DNA of 64,000 nt from Pseudonocardia sp. EC080619-01 (GCF_001420995.1 NZ_CP012184.1:5936501-6000500); one strand, 5' to 3'; shown: positions 53,555 through 62,457, numbered from the stretch's first letter. The notes: generated by a model from the letters alone, not told the origin. Program-made: numbers and translations.

Positions 53555-53935
53555 ATGAACATCGAGGAGGCCCAGCGGTGGCTGGAGCGTGCCGACCCGT
53601 CCATCGCCCGGAAGCGGCAGTCCCTGCCCGAACAGCTGGAGGACATGAAGACCCGGGCCGCCGAGGGCGTGCTGACCCGTGACGCCGCCGCGGCCTGGTA
53701 CGCGCTCGTCCAGGAGATGCACCGCCTGGCCGACGCCTACGAACGCGATCTCATCCGGACCCTGCGGTCGGACGGCCTGACCTGGCAGCAGGTGGCCGAC
53801 GCCGTGCAGGCGCAGATGTCGAGCAGGCAGGCCGCACAGGCCAAGTGGAAGCGCCTCATCGACCCCACCCGGCGCACCACCAACGGCAACATGCGTCGCG
53901 GCGGGCGCCCGCCACAGGACTCCCCTCCCGCCTGA
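53555..53935 (+). CDS. Small HTH-like protein beside the repeated palindrome
   Basis: A 126-residue soluble helical protein. The N-terminal half is a long helical region (RWLERADPSIARKRQSLPEQ, then DMKTRAAEG). Residues 70-100 contain an HTH-like segment, RTLRSDGLTWQQVADAVQA, followed by QAAQAKWKRLIDPTRR and a basic, Gly/Pro-rich tail suited to nucleic-acid binding. No family is recognised with certainty. The ATG abuts the palindrome, with no Shine-Dalgarno, so the gene may be leaderless and autoregulated. Confidence 0.7.
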   Translation: MNIEEAQRWLERADPSIARKRQSLPEQLEDMKTRAAEGVLTRDAAAAWYALVQEMHRLADAYERDLIRTLRSDGLTWQQVADAVQAQMSSRQAAQAKWKRLIDPTRRTTNGNMRRGGRPPQDSPPA

Positions 53936-54055
53936 GCGCGGTGCCCGTCGGCGGCCACTCCCCTCACCCGGACGGCCGTATGTGGTCACGGCCCGCAACC
54001 TTTCGGGTCCGTCCTCGTTGTACCGCTCGGTAACCGGTGCGAGGAGGCGGCGAGC

Positions 54056-55036
54056 ATGGACCGACGGCGATGGGGCGCGATCGCGGCGATCGCACTGGCG
54101 ACGGTGGTCGTCGGTTCGGCGCTCGTGACGCCCGTGGCCCGGGCGGCCACACCGGCCACACCCGGCCCGGCACCCGCCGCCGGCTCCGCCCCGGCGCTGC
54201 CCGGTCAGGACCTGCTGGACCCGTCCCCGGCCGGGTCGAACGACTGGGACTGCGAACCGGGCGCGGACCACCCGAACCCGGTCGTCCTCGTGCACGGGCT
54301 GTCGGCGAACCAGGCGAACAACTGGGCCTACATCGCGCCGCAGCTGAAGCAGCGCGGCTACTGCGTCTTCTCCCTCACCTACGGCCGCAACCCGCTCGCC
54401 CCACCGCCGCTCACCCAGGTCGGCGGTCTCGCGCCGATGGAGGCGAGCGCCGCGGAGCTCTCCGACTTCGTGGACCGGGTCCTCGACGAGACCGGCGCGG
54501 AGAAGGTCGACATCGTCGGCCACTCCGAGGGCTCGCTGATGCCGAACCACTACGTGAAGTTCCTCGGCGGCGCCGAGCACGTCGACCGGTACGTCGGCAT
54601 GACCCCGCTGTGGGACGGCACGAGCACCGCGGGGCTGGCGCTGCTGAACCGCACCGGTGAGCAGCTCGGGCTCGGCCCGGCGATCGGGCTCGCGCTCGAC
54701 CCGCTCTGCGCGTCGTGCCGGCAGTTCCTGCGCGGCTCGGACTTCCTCGCCGAGATGAACTCCGGCGGCGGGCCGCGGGTCGACGGCGTCGACTACACGA
54801 TGATCCTCACCCGCTACGACGAGCTGGTCGTGCCCTACACCTCGGGGCTCATGGACGGCGCCGACAACATCGTCCTGCAGGAGGGGTGCCCGACCGACCT
54901 GGCCGAGCACGTCGCCGTCGCGTTCGACCCGGTCACGTTGCAGCACATCACCAACGCGCTCGACCCGGACCACGCACAGCCGGTCCGGTGCCTCCCCGTG
55001 GGACCGGACGCACCGCCCGCCACCGCCTCGTCGTAG
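54056..55036 (+). CDS. Secreted lipase (class 2 / triacylglycerol lipase-like)
   Basis: A 326-residue exported alpha/beta-hydrolase. The signal peptide spans about residues 1-33 (basic start, hydrophobic core, ARA cleavage region). The mature protein has NPVVLVHGLSANQANNWAYI and the nucleophile elbow IVGHSEGSLMP, matching GHSxGS of lipases. Cys residues (WDCEP, CASCRQF, EGCP) could form disulfides. GAGGAGG precedes the ATG. It may hydrolyse host or environmental lipids or esters. Confidence 0.9.
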   Translation: MDRRRWGAIAAIALATVVVGSALVTPVARAATPATPGPAPAAGSAPALPGQDLLDPSPAGSNDWDCEPGADHPNPVVLVHGLSANQANNWAYIAPQLKQRGYCVFSLTYGRNPLAPPPLTQVGGLAPMEASAAELSDFVDRVLDETGAEKVDIVGHSEGSLMPNHYVKFLGGAEHVDRYVGMTPLWDGTSTAGLALLNRTGEQLGLGPAIGLALDPLCASCRQFLRGSDFLAEMNSGGGPRVDGVDYTMILTRYDELVVPYTSGLMDGADNIVLQEGCPTDLAEHVAVAFDPVTLQHITNALDPDHAQPVRCLPVGPDAPPATASS

Positions 55037-55089
55037 CGGGCACCACCGCGCCGCACGGGACCGTCGGTGCCCCGTGCGAGGCTGGCACG

Positions 55090-55767
55090 GTGAGCGCCGA
55101 CGTCAGCACGCCCGAGGACCTGATCGCCGCGGCACGGAGCGGGCAGCCGGTCCACGGGCCCGTTCTGGACGAGTGCGACCTGCGCGAGACCGACCTCGCC
55201 GGGCTCGAGCTGCACGGTGGTTCGCTCGCCGGGGCCGACCTGCGCGGGGCGCGGCTGGACCGGGCCCGCATCACCGGCACCTCGCTCGCCGCCGTCGACC
55301 TGCGCGAGGCGGACCTGACCGACGCCGTGCTGTCCGGTGTGGACCTTTCGGGCGCACGCTTCGCCGGGGCGGTCCTCGGCGACACCCGCTTCGACGGCTG
55401 CCGGATGATCGGGGTCTCCCTGCGCGGCATGCGCGGCCTGACGGCGTCGTTCACGCTGTCGGGCTGCAACCTGCAGATCGCCGACCTCCAGGACCTGAGC
55501 CTGCGTGGACTGCGGATCTCCGGGTGCGACCTGTCCGAGGCCGACCTGTCGGGCGCCGACCTGCGCACCGTCGGCTTCGAGCGGTGCCGGCTGCGGGGGA
55601 CGGTGCTGCGCGCCGCCCGGCTGGAGGAGGCGGACCTGCGCACGTGCGACCTGGGTGAGGTCACGCCCGACACCCCGGGCGCGCTGCGGGGCGCGATCAT
55701 CTCGTCCGCGCAGGCCGGCGCGATCTGTGCGGCGCTCGGCCTCACCGTGCTCGAACCGGCCGGGTAG
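55090..55767 (+). CDS. Pentapeptide-repeat protein
   Basis: A 225-residue protein of tandem pentapeptides of the A(D/N)LxX type, forming a right-handed quadrilateral helix. Repeats run through most of its length, for example LAGADLRGARLDRARI, ADLSGADLRTVGFERCRL and EEADLRTCDLGEVTP. GTG 55090 has no RBS; GAGGCT six bases upstream is a possible -10 of a leaderless transcript. Some such proteins protect gyrase from quinolones, but that role cannot be inferred here. Confidence 0.88.
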   Translation: MSADVSTPEDLIAAARSGQPVHGPVLDECDLRETDLAGLELHGGSLAGADLRGARLDRARITGTSLAAVDLREADLTDAVLSGVDLSGARFAGAVLGDTRFDGCRMIGVSLRGMRGLTASFTLSGCNLQIADLQDLSLRGLRISGCDLSEADLSGADLRTVGFERCRLRGTVLRAARLEEADLRTCDLGEVTPDTPGALRGAIISSAQAGAICAALGLTVLEPAG

Positions 55768-55770
55768 CGG

Positions 55771-56370
55771 TCAGCCCGGCTCGCTGTCCTGCACCTGCCC
55801 GGCCACCCACGGGTCGACCTCGCAGTCGGGATCGTCCGGGCCGGCGAGGCTGAGCGGGCCGAGCTGCAGGAGGTCGGCGGACCGGCACTGCTCACCCGGA
55901 TCCGCCACGGGCTCCGTGTCCGCCGGGACCACCGCCCGCGACGACGCCGCCGCCTGCTCCTGGCGTTCGGCCTCCGCGCGGTGGTAGTCCGCCAGCTCGG
56001 AGTCACCGGCGGCCCGGGCGCGCTCGGCGCGCTCGTCGGCCTGTGCGCGGAGCTCGTCGGCGACGGTACTGACCCGGTCCGCCGACGCGGTCTCGGCGGC
56101 CTCCCGCGCCAGCGCGGCGTCACGGGCGCCGGCGACGGCGTCGATCGCGGTCTCCCCACGCCCGGGCAGCGCGCCGGACGCCGTGGCGCCCGGGAGTTCG
56201 GGCTCCGCCGGTGGTGGCAGCGTGGTGGCCACCGCGGCCGGGCCGATCGGCTGGGGGGCCGCCCCGGCCAGCAGCCCGGTCACGAGACCGGCCCCGCCGA
56301 CCAGCGGGACCGTGCCCAGCAGGGCACGGCGGGCGGGAGTACTGCCTGGACGTCGGTGCCTACCGCTCAT
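55771..56370 (-). CDS. Exported hypothetical protein with MSGRHR start (paralogue 1)
   Basis: A 199-residue protein starting MSGRHRRPGSTPARRALLG, then a hydrophobic helix (about residues 17-36) likely for export or anchoring. A long helical, Ala/Glu/Arg-rich coil follows (AREAAETASADRVSTVADEL, then ERAERARAAG). It ends with a Cys-containing DCEVDPWVAGQVQD, close to the end of the next gene's product. GGAGG lies seven to eight bases before the ATG. Function unknown. Confidence 0.7.
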   Translation of the reverse strand: MSGRHRRPGSTPARRALLGTVPLVGGAGLVTGLLAGAAPQPIGPAAVATTLPPPAEPELPGATASGALPGRGETAIDAVAGARDAALAREAAETASADRVSTVADELRAQADERAERARAAGDSELADYHRAEAERQEQAAASSRAVVPADTEPVADPGEQCRSADLLQLGPLSLAGPDDPDCEVDPWVAGQVQDSEPG

Positions 56371-56433
56371 GTGATCGCCTCCAGTCCCGACTTCCGTATC
56401 CCGTTCGGGACGGGTCGAAACACCGGATTCCGG

Positions 56434-57030
56434 TCAGCCGTCCTGCATCTGCAGCAGCTGGTCGTCGATCCAGGGGTCGCGGGACCGCTCCCGCCCCTGG
56501 TCGTCGACGTAGCCACAGTCCCTGTTGGTGATCATGTCCGGGTTCTGCGGGTCGTCGAACCTCGGCGGGCCGTCGAGGTCGCAGACGCCGGTCCCGATGC
56601 CGCCGCCGGCCGGACCGGGGTCCGCGTCGCCCTCCGCCGTGCCGTCGTCCGTGCCGTCGTCCGTGCCGTCGTCCGTGCCGTCGGTTGTGCCGTCGGTTGT
56701 GCCGTCGGTCGTGCCGTCGTCCTCCGCCGTGTCACCCGACGCCCGGTCGGTCGCGGCCCGGGCCGCCGCGGCAGCGGCGTCGGCCGCCCCGCCGGACGCC
56801 GGCAGGGTGATCGGCGGAGCCGTCCGGGGCCGGAGCGGGGCGGACAGGGCGGCCGTCCCCGGGCCGGACCGGGGTACATCGGCCCCCCGCTCGGCGAGCA
56901 GCCCTCCTGCGGTCACGACGGCGACGACGGTCGCCACCACCCCGACGGCCGCGACCAGCGGGAGCACGACGTGTGCGGTCCACGGGGACCCACGCCGCTC
57001 GGCCCGCGGCACGCGATGACGTCCGCCCAT
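56434..57030 (-). CDS. Exported hypothetical protein with MGGRHR start and TDG repeats (paralogue 2)
   Basis: A 198-residue protein starting MGGRHRVPRAERRGSPW, then a single membrane helix (about residues 18-42). An Ala/Thr-rich region is followed by tandem acidic repeats (TTDGTTDGTTDGTDDGTDDG) encoded at about 56637-56713. The end contains two Cys (VCDLDG, RDCGYVDDQG) and DPWIDDQLLQMQ, matching DPWVAGQVQ of the previous paralogue. GGGGAGGG upstream of the ATG. Probably surface exposed; function unknown. Confidence 0.7.
   Translation of the reverse strand: MGGRHRVPRAERRGSPWTAHVVLPLVAAVGVVATVVAVVTAGGLLAERGADVPRSGPGTAALSAPLRPRTAPPITLPASGGAADAAAAAARAATDRASGDTAEDDGTTDGTTDGTTDGTDDGTDDGTDDGTAEGDADPGPAGGGIGTGVCDLDGPPRFDDPQNPDMITNRDCGYVDDQGRERSRDPWIDDQLLQMQDG
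56637..56713. repeat. Short tandem repeats coding (T/D)DG units
   Basis: A run of nearly identical 12-base units (gtgccgtcgtcc and variants gtgccgtcggtt) encodes the acidic Thr-Asp-Gly repeats of the exported protein. Such repeats are prone to copy-number change. Confidence 0.7.
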
Positions 57031-57155
57031 CAGGACCCTCCCCGGCACGACCGAACGGCGTAGTGGTCAGCGATGATGGCGCGAACCGGAGTGCGGCGCG
57101 AGCGGCCCGGCCGCCGCTCACTCACACGGGTCCCGGCGCGGACGCCGGGGCCGCG

Positions 57156-57980
57156 CTACACGGCGCCCTCGGCCGCGGGCGACGGGCGGGGCGGTGCGCC
57201 CGGTCCGGTGCCGTCCGGGGTCCCGCCCGCCGGCGGCGGCGGAGGTCCGGCCGGGGCTGCCGGGGTGCCGGCCGGCGGCGGCGCCGACGGGGCCGGCGCC
57301 TGCCGGGCCCGCTGCTCCGCCCGTTCCCGGTCGCGCCGCTCCTGCGCGGCCCGCTCCTCGGCGGCGCGCTGCTGATCGGCACGCTGCTGGTCCGCACGCT
57401 GCTGATCCGCACGCTGCTCGGCGGCCTGCCGCTCCTGCGCGCGCTCGCGTCCGGCCCGCTGCGCGGCCGCGCGCTGCTCCGCCCGCCGGGCCTCCTGCGC
57501 CCGCTCCTGCGCCACCGCGCGTTCGTCGGCCACCCGGACGGCAGCGGCGCGTGCCGCGTCCCCGGCGGCCCCCGCTGCCGCCGTCTCGCGTGACCCCGCC
57601 CCCGCCGTGGCGGGCGGCCGCGCCCGCAGGTCGGGCGAGGCCTCCATCACACCCCCGTCCGTGGCACCCTCCGGCGACGAGGCGGGCGGGCCGCCCGCGA
57701 ACGTCGGGACCGGCACCGACAGTCCGGTGCGCTGCCCGGCCGGAGCGTTCCCGCCCAGCGGCCCCGTCCCGACCGCCGCGGCGAACGAGGCCGCCAGCAG
57801 GACCGGTACGACGCCGGCGAGCACCGTCCGCAGACGCCGCGCGGGCCGCCCGCCGCCGGTCACGGGCCGCGCGACGGGCTCCGGCGGAGCCTCCCGCAGC
57901 GGGTCCGCCCCGTACGGGCCGCCCGGCGGTGCCGCCTCCGGCGCCTCCGGCGCGCCCGGGACGGAGTGCCGGCCCGGCAT
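57156..57980 (-). CDS. Exported hypothetical protein with MPGRHS start and Gln/Arg-rich coil (paralogue 3)
   Basis: A 274-residue protein. It begins MPGRHSVPGAPEAPEAAP, has a hydrophobic helix near residues 50-72, a Pro-rich section, then a strongly charged helical coil with a QQRAD heptad-like repeat (RADQQRADQQRADQQRAAEE). It ends in a Pro/Gly/Ala-rich tail. The frame opens 24 codons upstream; ATG at 57980 matches the paralogues' starts. Composition suggests a surface or periplasmic structural protein, but that is inference. Confidence 0.65.
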   Translation of the reverse strand: MPGRHSVPGAPEAPEAAPPGGPYGADPLREAPPEPVARPVTGGGRPARRLRTVLAGVVPVLLAASFAAAVGTGPLGGNAPAGQRTGLSVPVPTFAGGPPASSPEGATDGGVMEASPDLRARPPATAGAGSRETAAAGAAGDAARAAAVRVADERAVAQERAQEARRAEQRAAAQRAGRERAQERQAAEQRADQQRADQQRADQQRAAEERAAQERRDRERAEQRARQAPAPSAPPPAGTPAAPAGPPPPPAGGTPDGTGPGAPPRPSPAAEGAV

Positions 57981-58211
57981 CAGCCACATTCCGATGAGCC
58001 GTTCGGCGCAGTCATACCCATGATCGTGACGGCTGTCCGGCGCCCCGGTCATGCGCCGATCGGGTGGGTCCGGCCGGTCCGGGCCGGTTCAGCGGGTGAC
58101 GTCGACGAGCGGGCCGGGCCGTCCGGTGACGCACGGCACGCGGTGACCGGATGCGGAGGGCGGCGCCGGCGCCGACAGCGGGGCTCGGACGGGCCGGGTG
58201 GCGGCGCCCGC

Positions 58212-59159
58212 TCAGTCGCCGATCAGCGACAGTGCGGGCCCCGGGACGCGTACCTCGACGTCCTGGGACTCCAGCACCTTCAGCCGCAGCCGGACCAGGG
58301 CGTCGTCGGAACCCCGGTCGTCGTCGCGGGCCGATCCACCGGAGCCGGAGCCGTCGGACGGGTCCTGGTCGGCCGGCTCGGAGCGGGTGCCCGGAGCGGA
58401 CGACGGGGACGGCTCCGCCGAACGCTGCTGCGGGACCGTGGTCTGCTGCGGGACCGTGGTCTGCTGCGGGGCGCTGGGCTCCTGCGGGGCGCTGGGCTGC
58501 TGCACGGCGCTGGGCTGCTGCACGGCGCTGGGCTGCTGCACGGCGCTGGGCTGCTGCGGGGTGCTGGGCTGCTGTGCGGCCGGGGTACCGGTGGGACCGG
58601 CGGAACGCTGCCGGGGAACGGCGACGGGGTCGGCCGGCCCGGTGGCGGTGTCCCGTCCGGTGGCCGTGCCCGATCCCGACGCGCGGTCGTGCCCACCGCC
58701 GGAGGAGCTGCCCCCGGACGCGGACCCGCTGCCCGACGACGAACCGCTCGACGAGCCGCTGGAGGAAGCGCTGGAGGACGAGCCGCCGCCCGGGGCGGCA
58801 CCACGGTCCGGCCGAGCGCTCCGCGCACCGGACGACCCGTCCTGCGCCGTTCCGGCGGAGCGGTCGGATCCGGCGGCGCGCGGTACCGCTCCGGCGGCCG
58901 ACCCCGCGGCCCCGGCCGGATCGGGCGCCGGTGCCGCGAGCGGCGACGACTCGCCGGTCGTGCCCGGCCGTGGTGTCCCCACCGGGTCGGGCCCACCCGC
59001 CTCCGGCTCGGCCGGACGGGCGCCGGCGCGGTCGCCGACCATGCCGCTGCCGATGACGACGGCCGCCGCCAGCGCGAGCGCGCCGATCGACGGCACGGCG
59101 ACCGCCAGGATCTTCCTGACGAGCCCCGCACGAACGGTCCTCCGGTGCCTGCCGCTCAT
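58212..59159 (-). CDS. Exported hypothetical protein with MSGRHR start and QQPSA repeats (paralogue 4)
   Basis: A 315-residue protein starting MSGRHRRTVRAGLVRKIL with a hydrophobic helix (about residues 18-40). A Gly/Ser-rich region and tandem PxQQ repeats follow (QQPSAVQQPSAVQQPSAV, then PQQTTVPQQ). The last 35 residues (LVRLRLKVLESQDVEVRVPG) look like a folded beta-strand pair. GGGGAGG lies upstream of ATG 59159. It is the first transcribed of the four-gene array. Function unknown. Confidence 0.65.
   Translation of the reverse strand: MSGRHRRTVRAGLVRKILAVAVPSIGALALAAAVVIGSGMVGDRAGARPAEPEAGGPDPVGTPRPGTTGESSPLAAPAPDPAGAAGSAAGAVPRAAGSDRSAGTAQDGSSGARSARPDRGAAPGGGSSSSASSSGSSSGSSSGSGSASGGSSSGGGHDRASGSGTATGRDTATGPADPVAVPRQRSAGPTGTPAAQQPSTPQQPSAVQQPSAVQQPSAVQQPSAPQEPSAPQQTTVPQQTTVPQQRSAEPSPSSAPGTRSEPADQDPSDGSGSGGSARDDDRGSDDALVRLRLKVLESQDVEVRVPGPALSLIGD
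58450..58573. repeat. Tandem repeats coding QQPSA and related units
   Basis: Nearly identical units of about 18 bases (ctgctgcacggcgctggg and variants) repeat on this stretch and encode the Gln/Pro/Ser/Ala repeats of the exported protein. Possible site of length variation. Confidence 0.65.
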
Positions 59160-59256
59160 CTGCGTCCGCCGCCTCCCCGTGATCGGTGTGTGACCGAGCG
59201 TCGAGTGTGGACCAGATGATCGCGTTCGGCCACCCCGATCGGGGGAATCGAACGGG

Positions 59257-60231
59257 TCAATCGCCCAACGCGGCGTACATGCGGGCGATCCGGTCCTTCC
59301 GTTCGGCGCGCAACCCCAGCGCGGTCTCCAGATCGACCTCGACGAACCGGGTCCGGGTCCGGGGGGCCGACTGGGCGACGACGTCCAGGTCACCGGAGAT
59401 CACCGTCGCGACCATCATGTACCCGCCGCCGGAGACGGCGTCGCGGTGCAGGACGATCGGCTCCACGCCGCCCGGCACCTGGATCGAGCCGATCGGGTAG
59501 GGCGAGTCGACGATGTTCGACGGGTCCTGCCCCGCCCCGAACGGCGGCTCGCGGTCGACGGTCTCCAGCTGCCCGCCGGCGTAGCGGAACCCCATCCGGT
59601 CGGCGACCGGCGTCAGCGTCCAGGTCGTGTCGAGGAACGTGGCCCGGCCGGTGTCGGTCAGCCGGTGGTCGTAGAGGCCCATCACGACCCGTACCTCGAC
59701 GTCCTTCGCCATGACCGGGCGCAGCGCGGCCGGCAGCACGCGCCCGGGGCGGCCCGTCCCGCCGTCGCCGACGGGGAGCACGTCGCCCTCGGCGACCGGG
59801 CGGCCGTCCACGCCGCCGAGCGAGCCGATCACGTAGGTGGCGCGGCTGCCGAGGTCGACCCGGGTGTCGAGCCCGCCGGACACCGCCAGGTAGGCCCGCG
59901 CCCCGGCCTTGAGGTAGTCGAAGTCGAGCACGTCGCCCTCGGCGACGGCGAACGACTCCCACTGAGGGCGCGCCTCGCCGTTCACCCGTGGTGCGATCTC
60001 CGCGCCGGTCACCGCGACGACGGCGGGCCCGGTGAACCGCAGCTCCGGGCCCATGTAGACGATCTCGAGCACCGCGGCGTCCGGCGTGTTGCCGACCAGC
60101 GCGTTCGCCACCTCGGGCGAGTACATGTCCAGTGCACCGGACGGCGGGATGCCCAGGTGGTAGTACCCCGATCGTCCGCGGTCCTGGACCGTCGTGGACA
60201 GACCGGGCTTGCGGACCTCGATCGCCGTCAT
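59257..60231 (-). CDS. pxpC: 5-oxoprolinase subunit C (biotin-dependent carboxyltransferase family)
   Basis: A 324-residue PxpC protein, one of three subunits that hydrolyse 5-oxoproline (pyroglutamate) with ATP. The N-terminus IEVRKPGLSTTVQDRGRSGY is diagnostic, followed by GIPPSGALDMYSPEVANALVG and, near the C-terminus, DSPYPIGSIQVPGGVEPIVLH. The start overlaps the pxpB stop (ATGA). Together with pxpB and pxpA in the same order this strongly supports the assignment. Confidence 0.92.
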   Translation of the reverse strand: MTAIEVRKPGLSTTVQDRGRSGYYHLGIPPSGALDMYSPEVANALVGNTPDAAVLEIVYMGPELRFTGPAVVAVTGAEIAPRVNGEARPQWESFAVAEGDVLDFDYLKAGARAYLAVSGGLDTRVDLGSRATYVIGSLGGVDGRPVAEGDVLPVGDGGTGRPGRVLPAALRPVMAKDVEVRVVMGLYDHRLTDTGRATFLDTTWTLTPVADRMGFRYAGGQLETVDREPPFGAGQDPSNIVDSPYPIGSIQVPGGVEPIVLHRDAVSGGGYMMVATVISGDLDVVAQSAPRTRTRFVEVDLETALGLRAERKDRIARMYAALGD

Positions 60232-61100
60232 GCGAGGACCTCCAGGAGGCGCTTGTTGTAGCCGTCCGGGTCGTCCAGGAACGGCTGCAGGTCGAACTCG
60301 ACGGGCCGGACGGTGATCCGGTACTCCCCCGCCTCGGCCCGCGCCTGCGCGTCGTCGTACTCGTCGCGGTCGATGGGCCGGAACTTGACCATGTCGCCGG
60401 GCCGCATGAACACCGTGTGCTCGGTGAAGTCCGGCTTGGTCTGCCGCGGGTCGTAGATCGGCGCCGGGGTGATGCCGAACATCTGGTAGCCGCCGGCGCC
60501 GCGCACCGAGTAGATGCAGGAGAAGCAGCCGCCGTAGCCGACGGTCTGCTTCGGGGTGTCGGTGCGCGGGCGCAGGTACTTGGGCACCACGATCTGCCGT
60601 TCCCGCGGCACCATCTGGTACTTGAAGGGCAGTCCGGCGACGAACCCGACCATCGAGGTGAACCAGGGCGACCCGGAGTGCGCGCCGATGAACTCGTCGA
60701 CACCGGCGAAGCCGTTGATCCGGGCCGCGTACTCGATGTCGGTGGCGTCCGGGTCCTGGTGACGGTCGCGGAACCGCATCAGCGTCTCGGTGGTCCACGG
60801 GTCCTGGTAGAGCACCGGGATCTCGACGACCCGGCAGTCCAGGGTCACGCCGAGCGCGTCGCCGACGCGGTCCTCCAGCTCCTTCAGGTGGGCCAGGAAG
60901 GCGTGCGGTTCCAGCACGTCGGGGTCGTAGCGGACCTGGTACGACGCGTTGGCCGGGCAGATCTCGAGGATCCCGTCCGGTCGCTCGTCGCGGAGCAGGT
61001 TGGTGATGGCGACGGCCTTGAAGTTCGCCTGCAGGCTCATCTCCTCGGCCAGCTCGACGAACACGAACTCGTCGCCGCCCCAGCTGTAGCGGGCGCTCAT
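60228..61100 (-). CDS. pxpB: 5-oxoprolinase subunit B (KipI-like)
   Basis: A 290-residue protein of the PxpB/KipI family, which pairs with PxpC. The conserved core reads LEICPANASYQVRYDPDVLEP, then IPVLYQDPWTTETLMRF, GFVAGLPFKYQMVPRER and SVRGAGGYQMFGITPAPIYD. The longer open frame runs into the accC gene; ATG 61100 overlaps the accC stop (ATGA) and is chosen. It is about 50 residues longer than the common KipI, with extra N-terminal sequence (EEMSLQANFKAVAITNLLRD). Confidence 0.9.
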   Translation of the reverse strand: MSARYSWGGDEFVFVELAEEMSLQANFKAVAITNLLRDERPDGILEICPANASYQVRYDPDVLEPHAFLAHLKELEDRVGDALGVTLDCRVVEIPVLYQDPWTTETLMRFRDRHQDPDATDIEYAARINGFAGVDEFIGAHSGSPWFTSMVGFVAGLPFKYQMVPRERQIVVPKYLRPRTDTPKQTVGYGGCFSCIYSVRGAGGYQMFGITPAPIYDPRQTKPDFTEHTVFMRPGDMVKFRPIDRDEYDDAQARAEAGEYRITVRPVEFDLQPFLDDPDGYNKRLLEVLA

Positions 61101-62446
61101 GCCTTGTCCCCTCTCAACCAGTGCTCGAGCGTTGCGGTGTGGAAGTCGGCGGACGCCATCCACGGCTCGTCGACCAGCGACCGCAGGAGACCCGCGGTCG
61201 TGGGGATGCCGTCGACGGAGAACTCCTCCAGCGCCCGGCGCGACCGCGCGAGCGCCTCGGCCCGGTCACCGCCCCAGACCACGACCTTCGCCAGCAGCGA
61301 GTCGTAGTACGGCGGGACGGTCGCGTCGGGTTCGAGCCAGGTGTCGCAGCGGACCCACGGCCCCGACGGCAGGGTGATCCGGCCGACCGGTCCGGGCTGG
61401 GGCAGGAAGTCCCGCTCCGGGTCCTCGGCGCAGATCCGGAACTCGACGGCGTGCCCGCGCCGCTCGATGCCGTCCTGTCCGGGGCGCAGCGTCTCCCCCG
61501 CCGCGATCCGCAGCTGCTCGGCGACCAGGTCGATGCCGGTGACGAGCTCGGTCGTCGGGTGCTCGACCTGGATGCGGGTGTTCATCTCGATGAAGAAGAA
61601 CTCCTGCGTGGCGTCGTCGACGAGGAACTCGACGGTGCCGGCGGAGGTGTAGCCGACCTCCCGGCAGAGCGCCACCGCCGCGGCGGTCATGCGGTCCCGG
61701 ACGGCGTCGGTGATCCCCGGGGAGACCGCCTCCTCGACGACCTTCTGCCTGCGCCGCTGCAGCGAGCACTCCCGCTCGAACAGGTGCACCGCGGACGAGC
61801 CGTCACCGAGGACCTGCACCTCCACGTGCCGGGCCTTCTCGACGTACCGCTCCAGGTACATGGTCCCGTCGCCGAACGCCTTCAGCGCCTCGGTGGACGC
61901 CTGCCCGAAGGCCGCCCGGAGCCCGTCCTCGTCGTCCACGACCCGGATGCCGCGCCCACCGCCGCCGGCCGCGGCCTTGAGCATCACCGGGTAGCCGACG
62001 TCGCGGGCGGCCGCCGCGGCGGCGTCCACGCCGTCGACGCCGCCGGGGGTGCCCGGCACGGTCGGCACACCGGCGGCGCGGGCGACCTCCCGGGCGGCGA
62101 CCTTGTCGCCCATCCGCTCGATCGTCGCCGCCGACGGCCCCACGAACGTCAGCCCGGCGCCGGCGACGGCCGCGGCGAACGACGCCCGCTCGGACAGGAA
62201 GCCGTAGCCCGGGTGCACGGCGTCGGCACCGGTCTCCGCCGCGGCCGCCAGGACCGCGTCGGCGACCAGGTACGACTTCGACGCCGGCGACGGCCCGATC
62301 TCGACGGCGGCGTCCGCGAGCCGGGTGTGCAGCGCGCCGGCGTCGGCCTTCGAGTGCACGGCGACGGTCCGGATCCCCAGGTCGCGGGCGGCCCGGACGA
62401 TCCGGACGGCGATCTCGCCGCGGTTGGCGACGAGCAGCTTCTCCAC
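61097..62446 (-). CDS. accC: Biotin carboxylase (ATP-grasp)
   Basis: A 449-residue biotin carboxylase, which carboxylates carrier-bound biotin with ATP and bicarbonate. It starts MEKLLVANRGEIAVRIVRAA, has the glycine-rich ATP loop MLKAAAGGGGRGIRVV, and the active-site region FFIEMNTRIQVEHPTTE. Size equals free-standing AccC. It lies 11 bp after the carrier gene and overlaps pxpB. In this cluster it may serve a pyroglutamate-related or another carboxylation rather than fatty-acid synthesis; accC symbol is by homology. Confidence 0.92.
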   Translation of the reverse strand: MEKLLVANRGEIAVRIVRAARDLGIRTVAVHSKADAGALHTRLADAAVEIGPSPASKSYLVADAVLAAAAETGADAVHPGYGFLSERASFAAAVAGAGLTFVGPSAATIERMGDKVAAREVARAAGVPTVPGTPGGVDGVDAAAAAARDVGYPVMLKAAAGGGGRGIRVVDDEDGLRAAFGQASTEALKAFGDGTMYLERYVEKARHVEVQVLGDGSSAVHLFERECSLQRRRQKVVEEAVSPGITDAVRDRMTAAAVALCREVGYTSAGTVEFLVDDATQEFFFIEMNTRIQVEHPTTELVTGIDLVAEQLRIAAGETLRPGQDGIERRGHAVEFRICAEDPERDFLPQPGPVGRITLPSGPWVRCDTWLEPDATVPPYYDSLLAKVVVWGGDRAEALARSRRALEEFSVDGIPTTAGLLRSLVDEPWMASADFHTATLEHWLRGDKA

Positions 62447-62457
62447 GGTGCCGTCCC

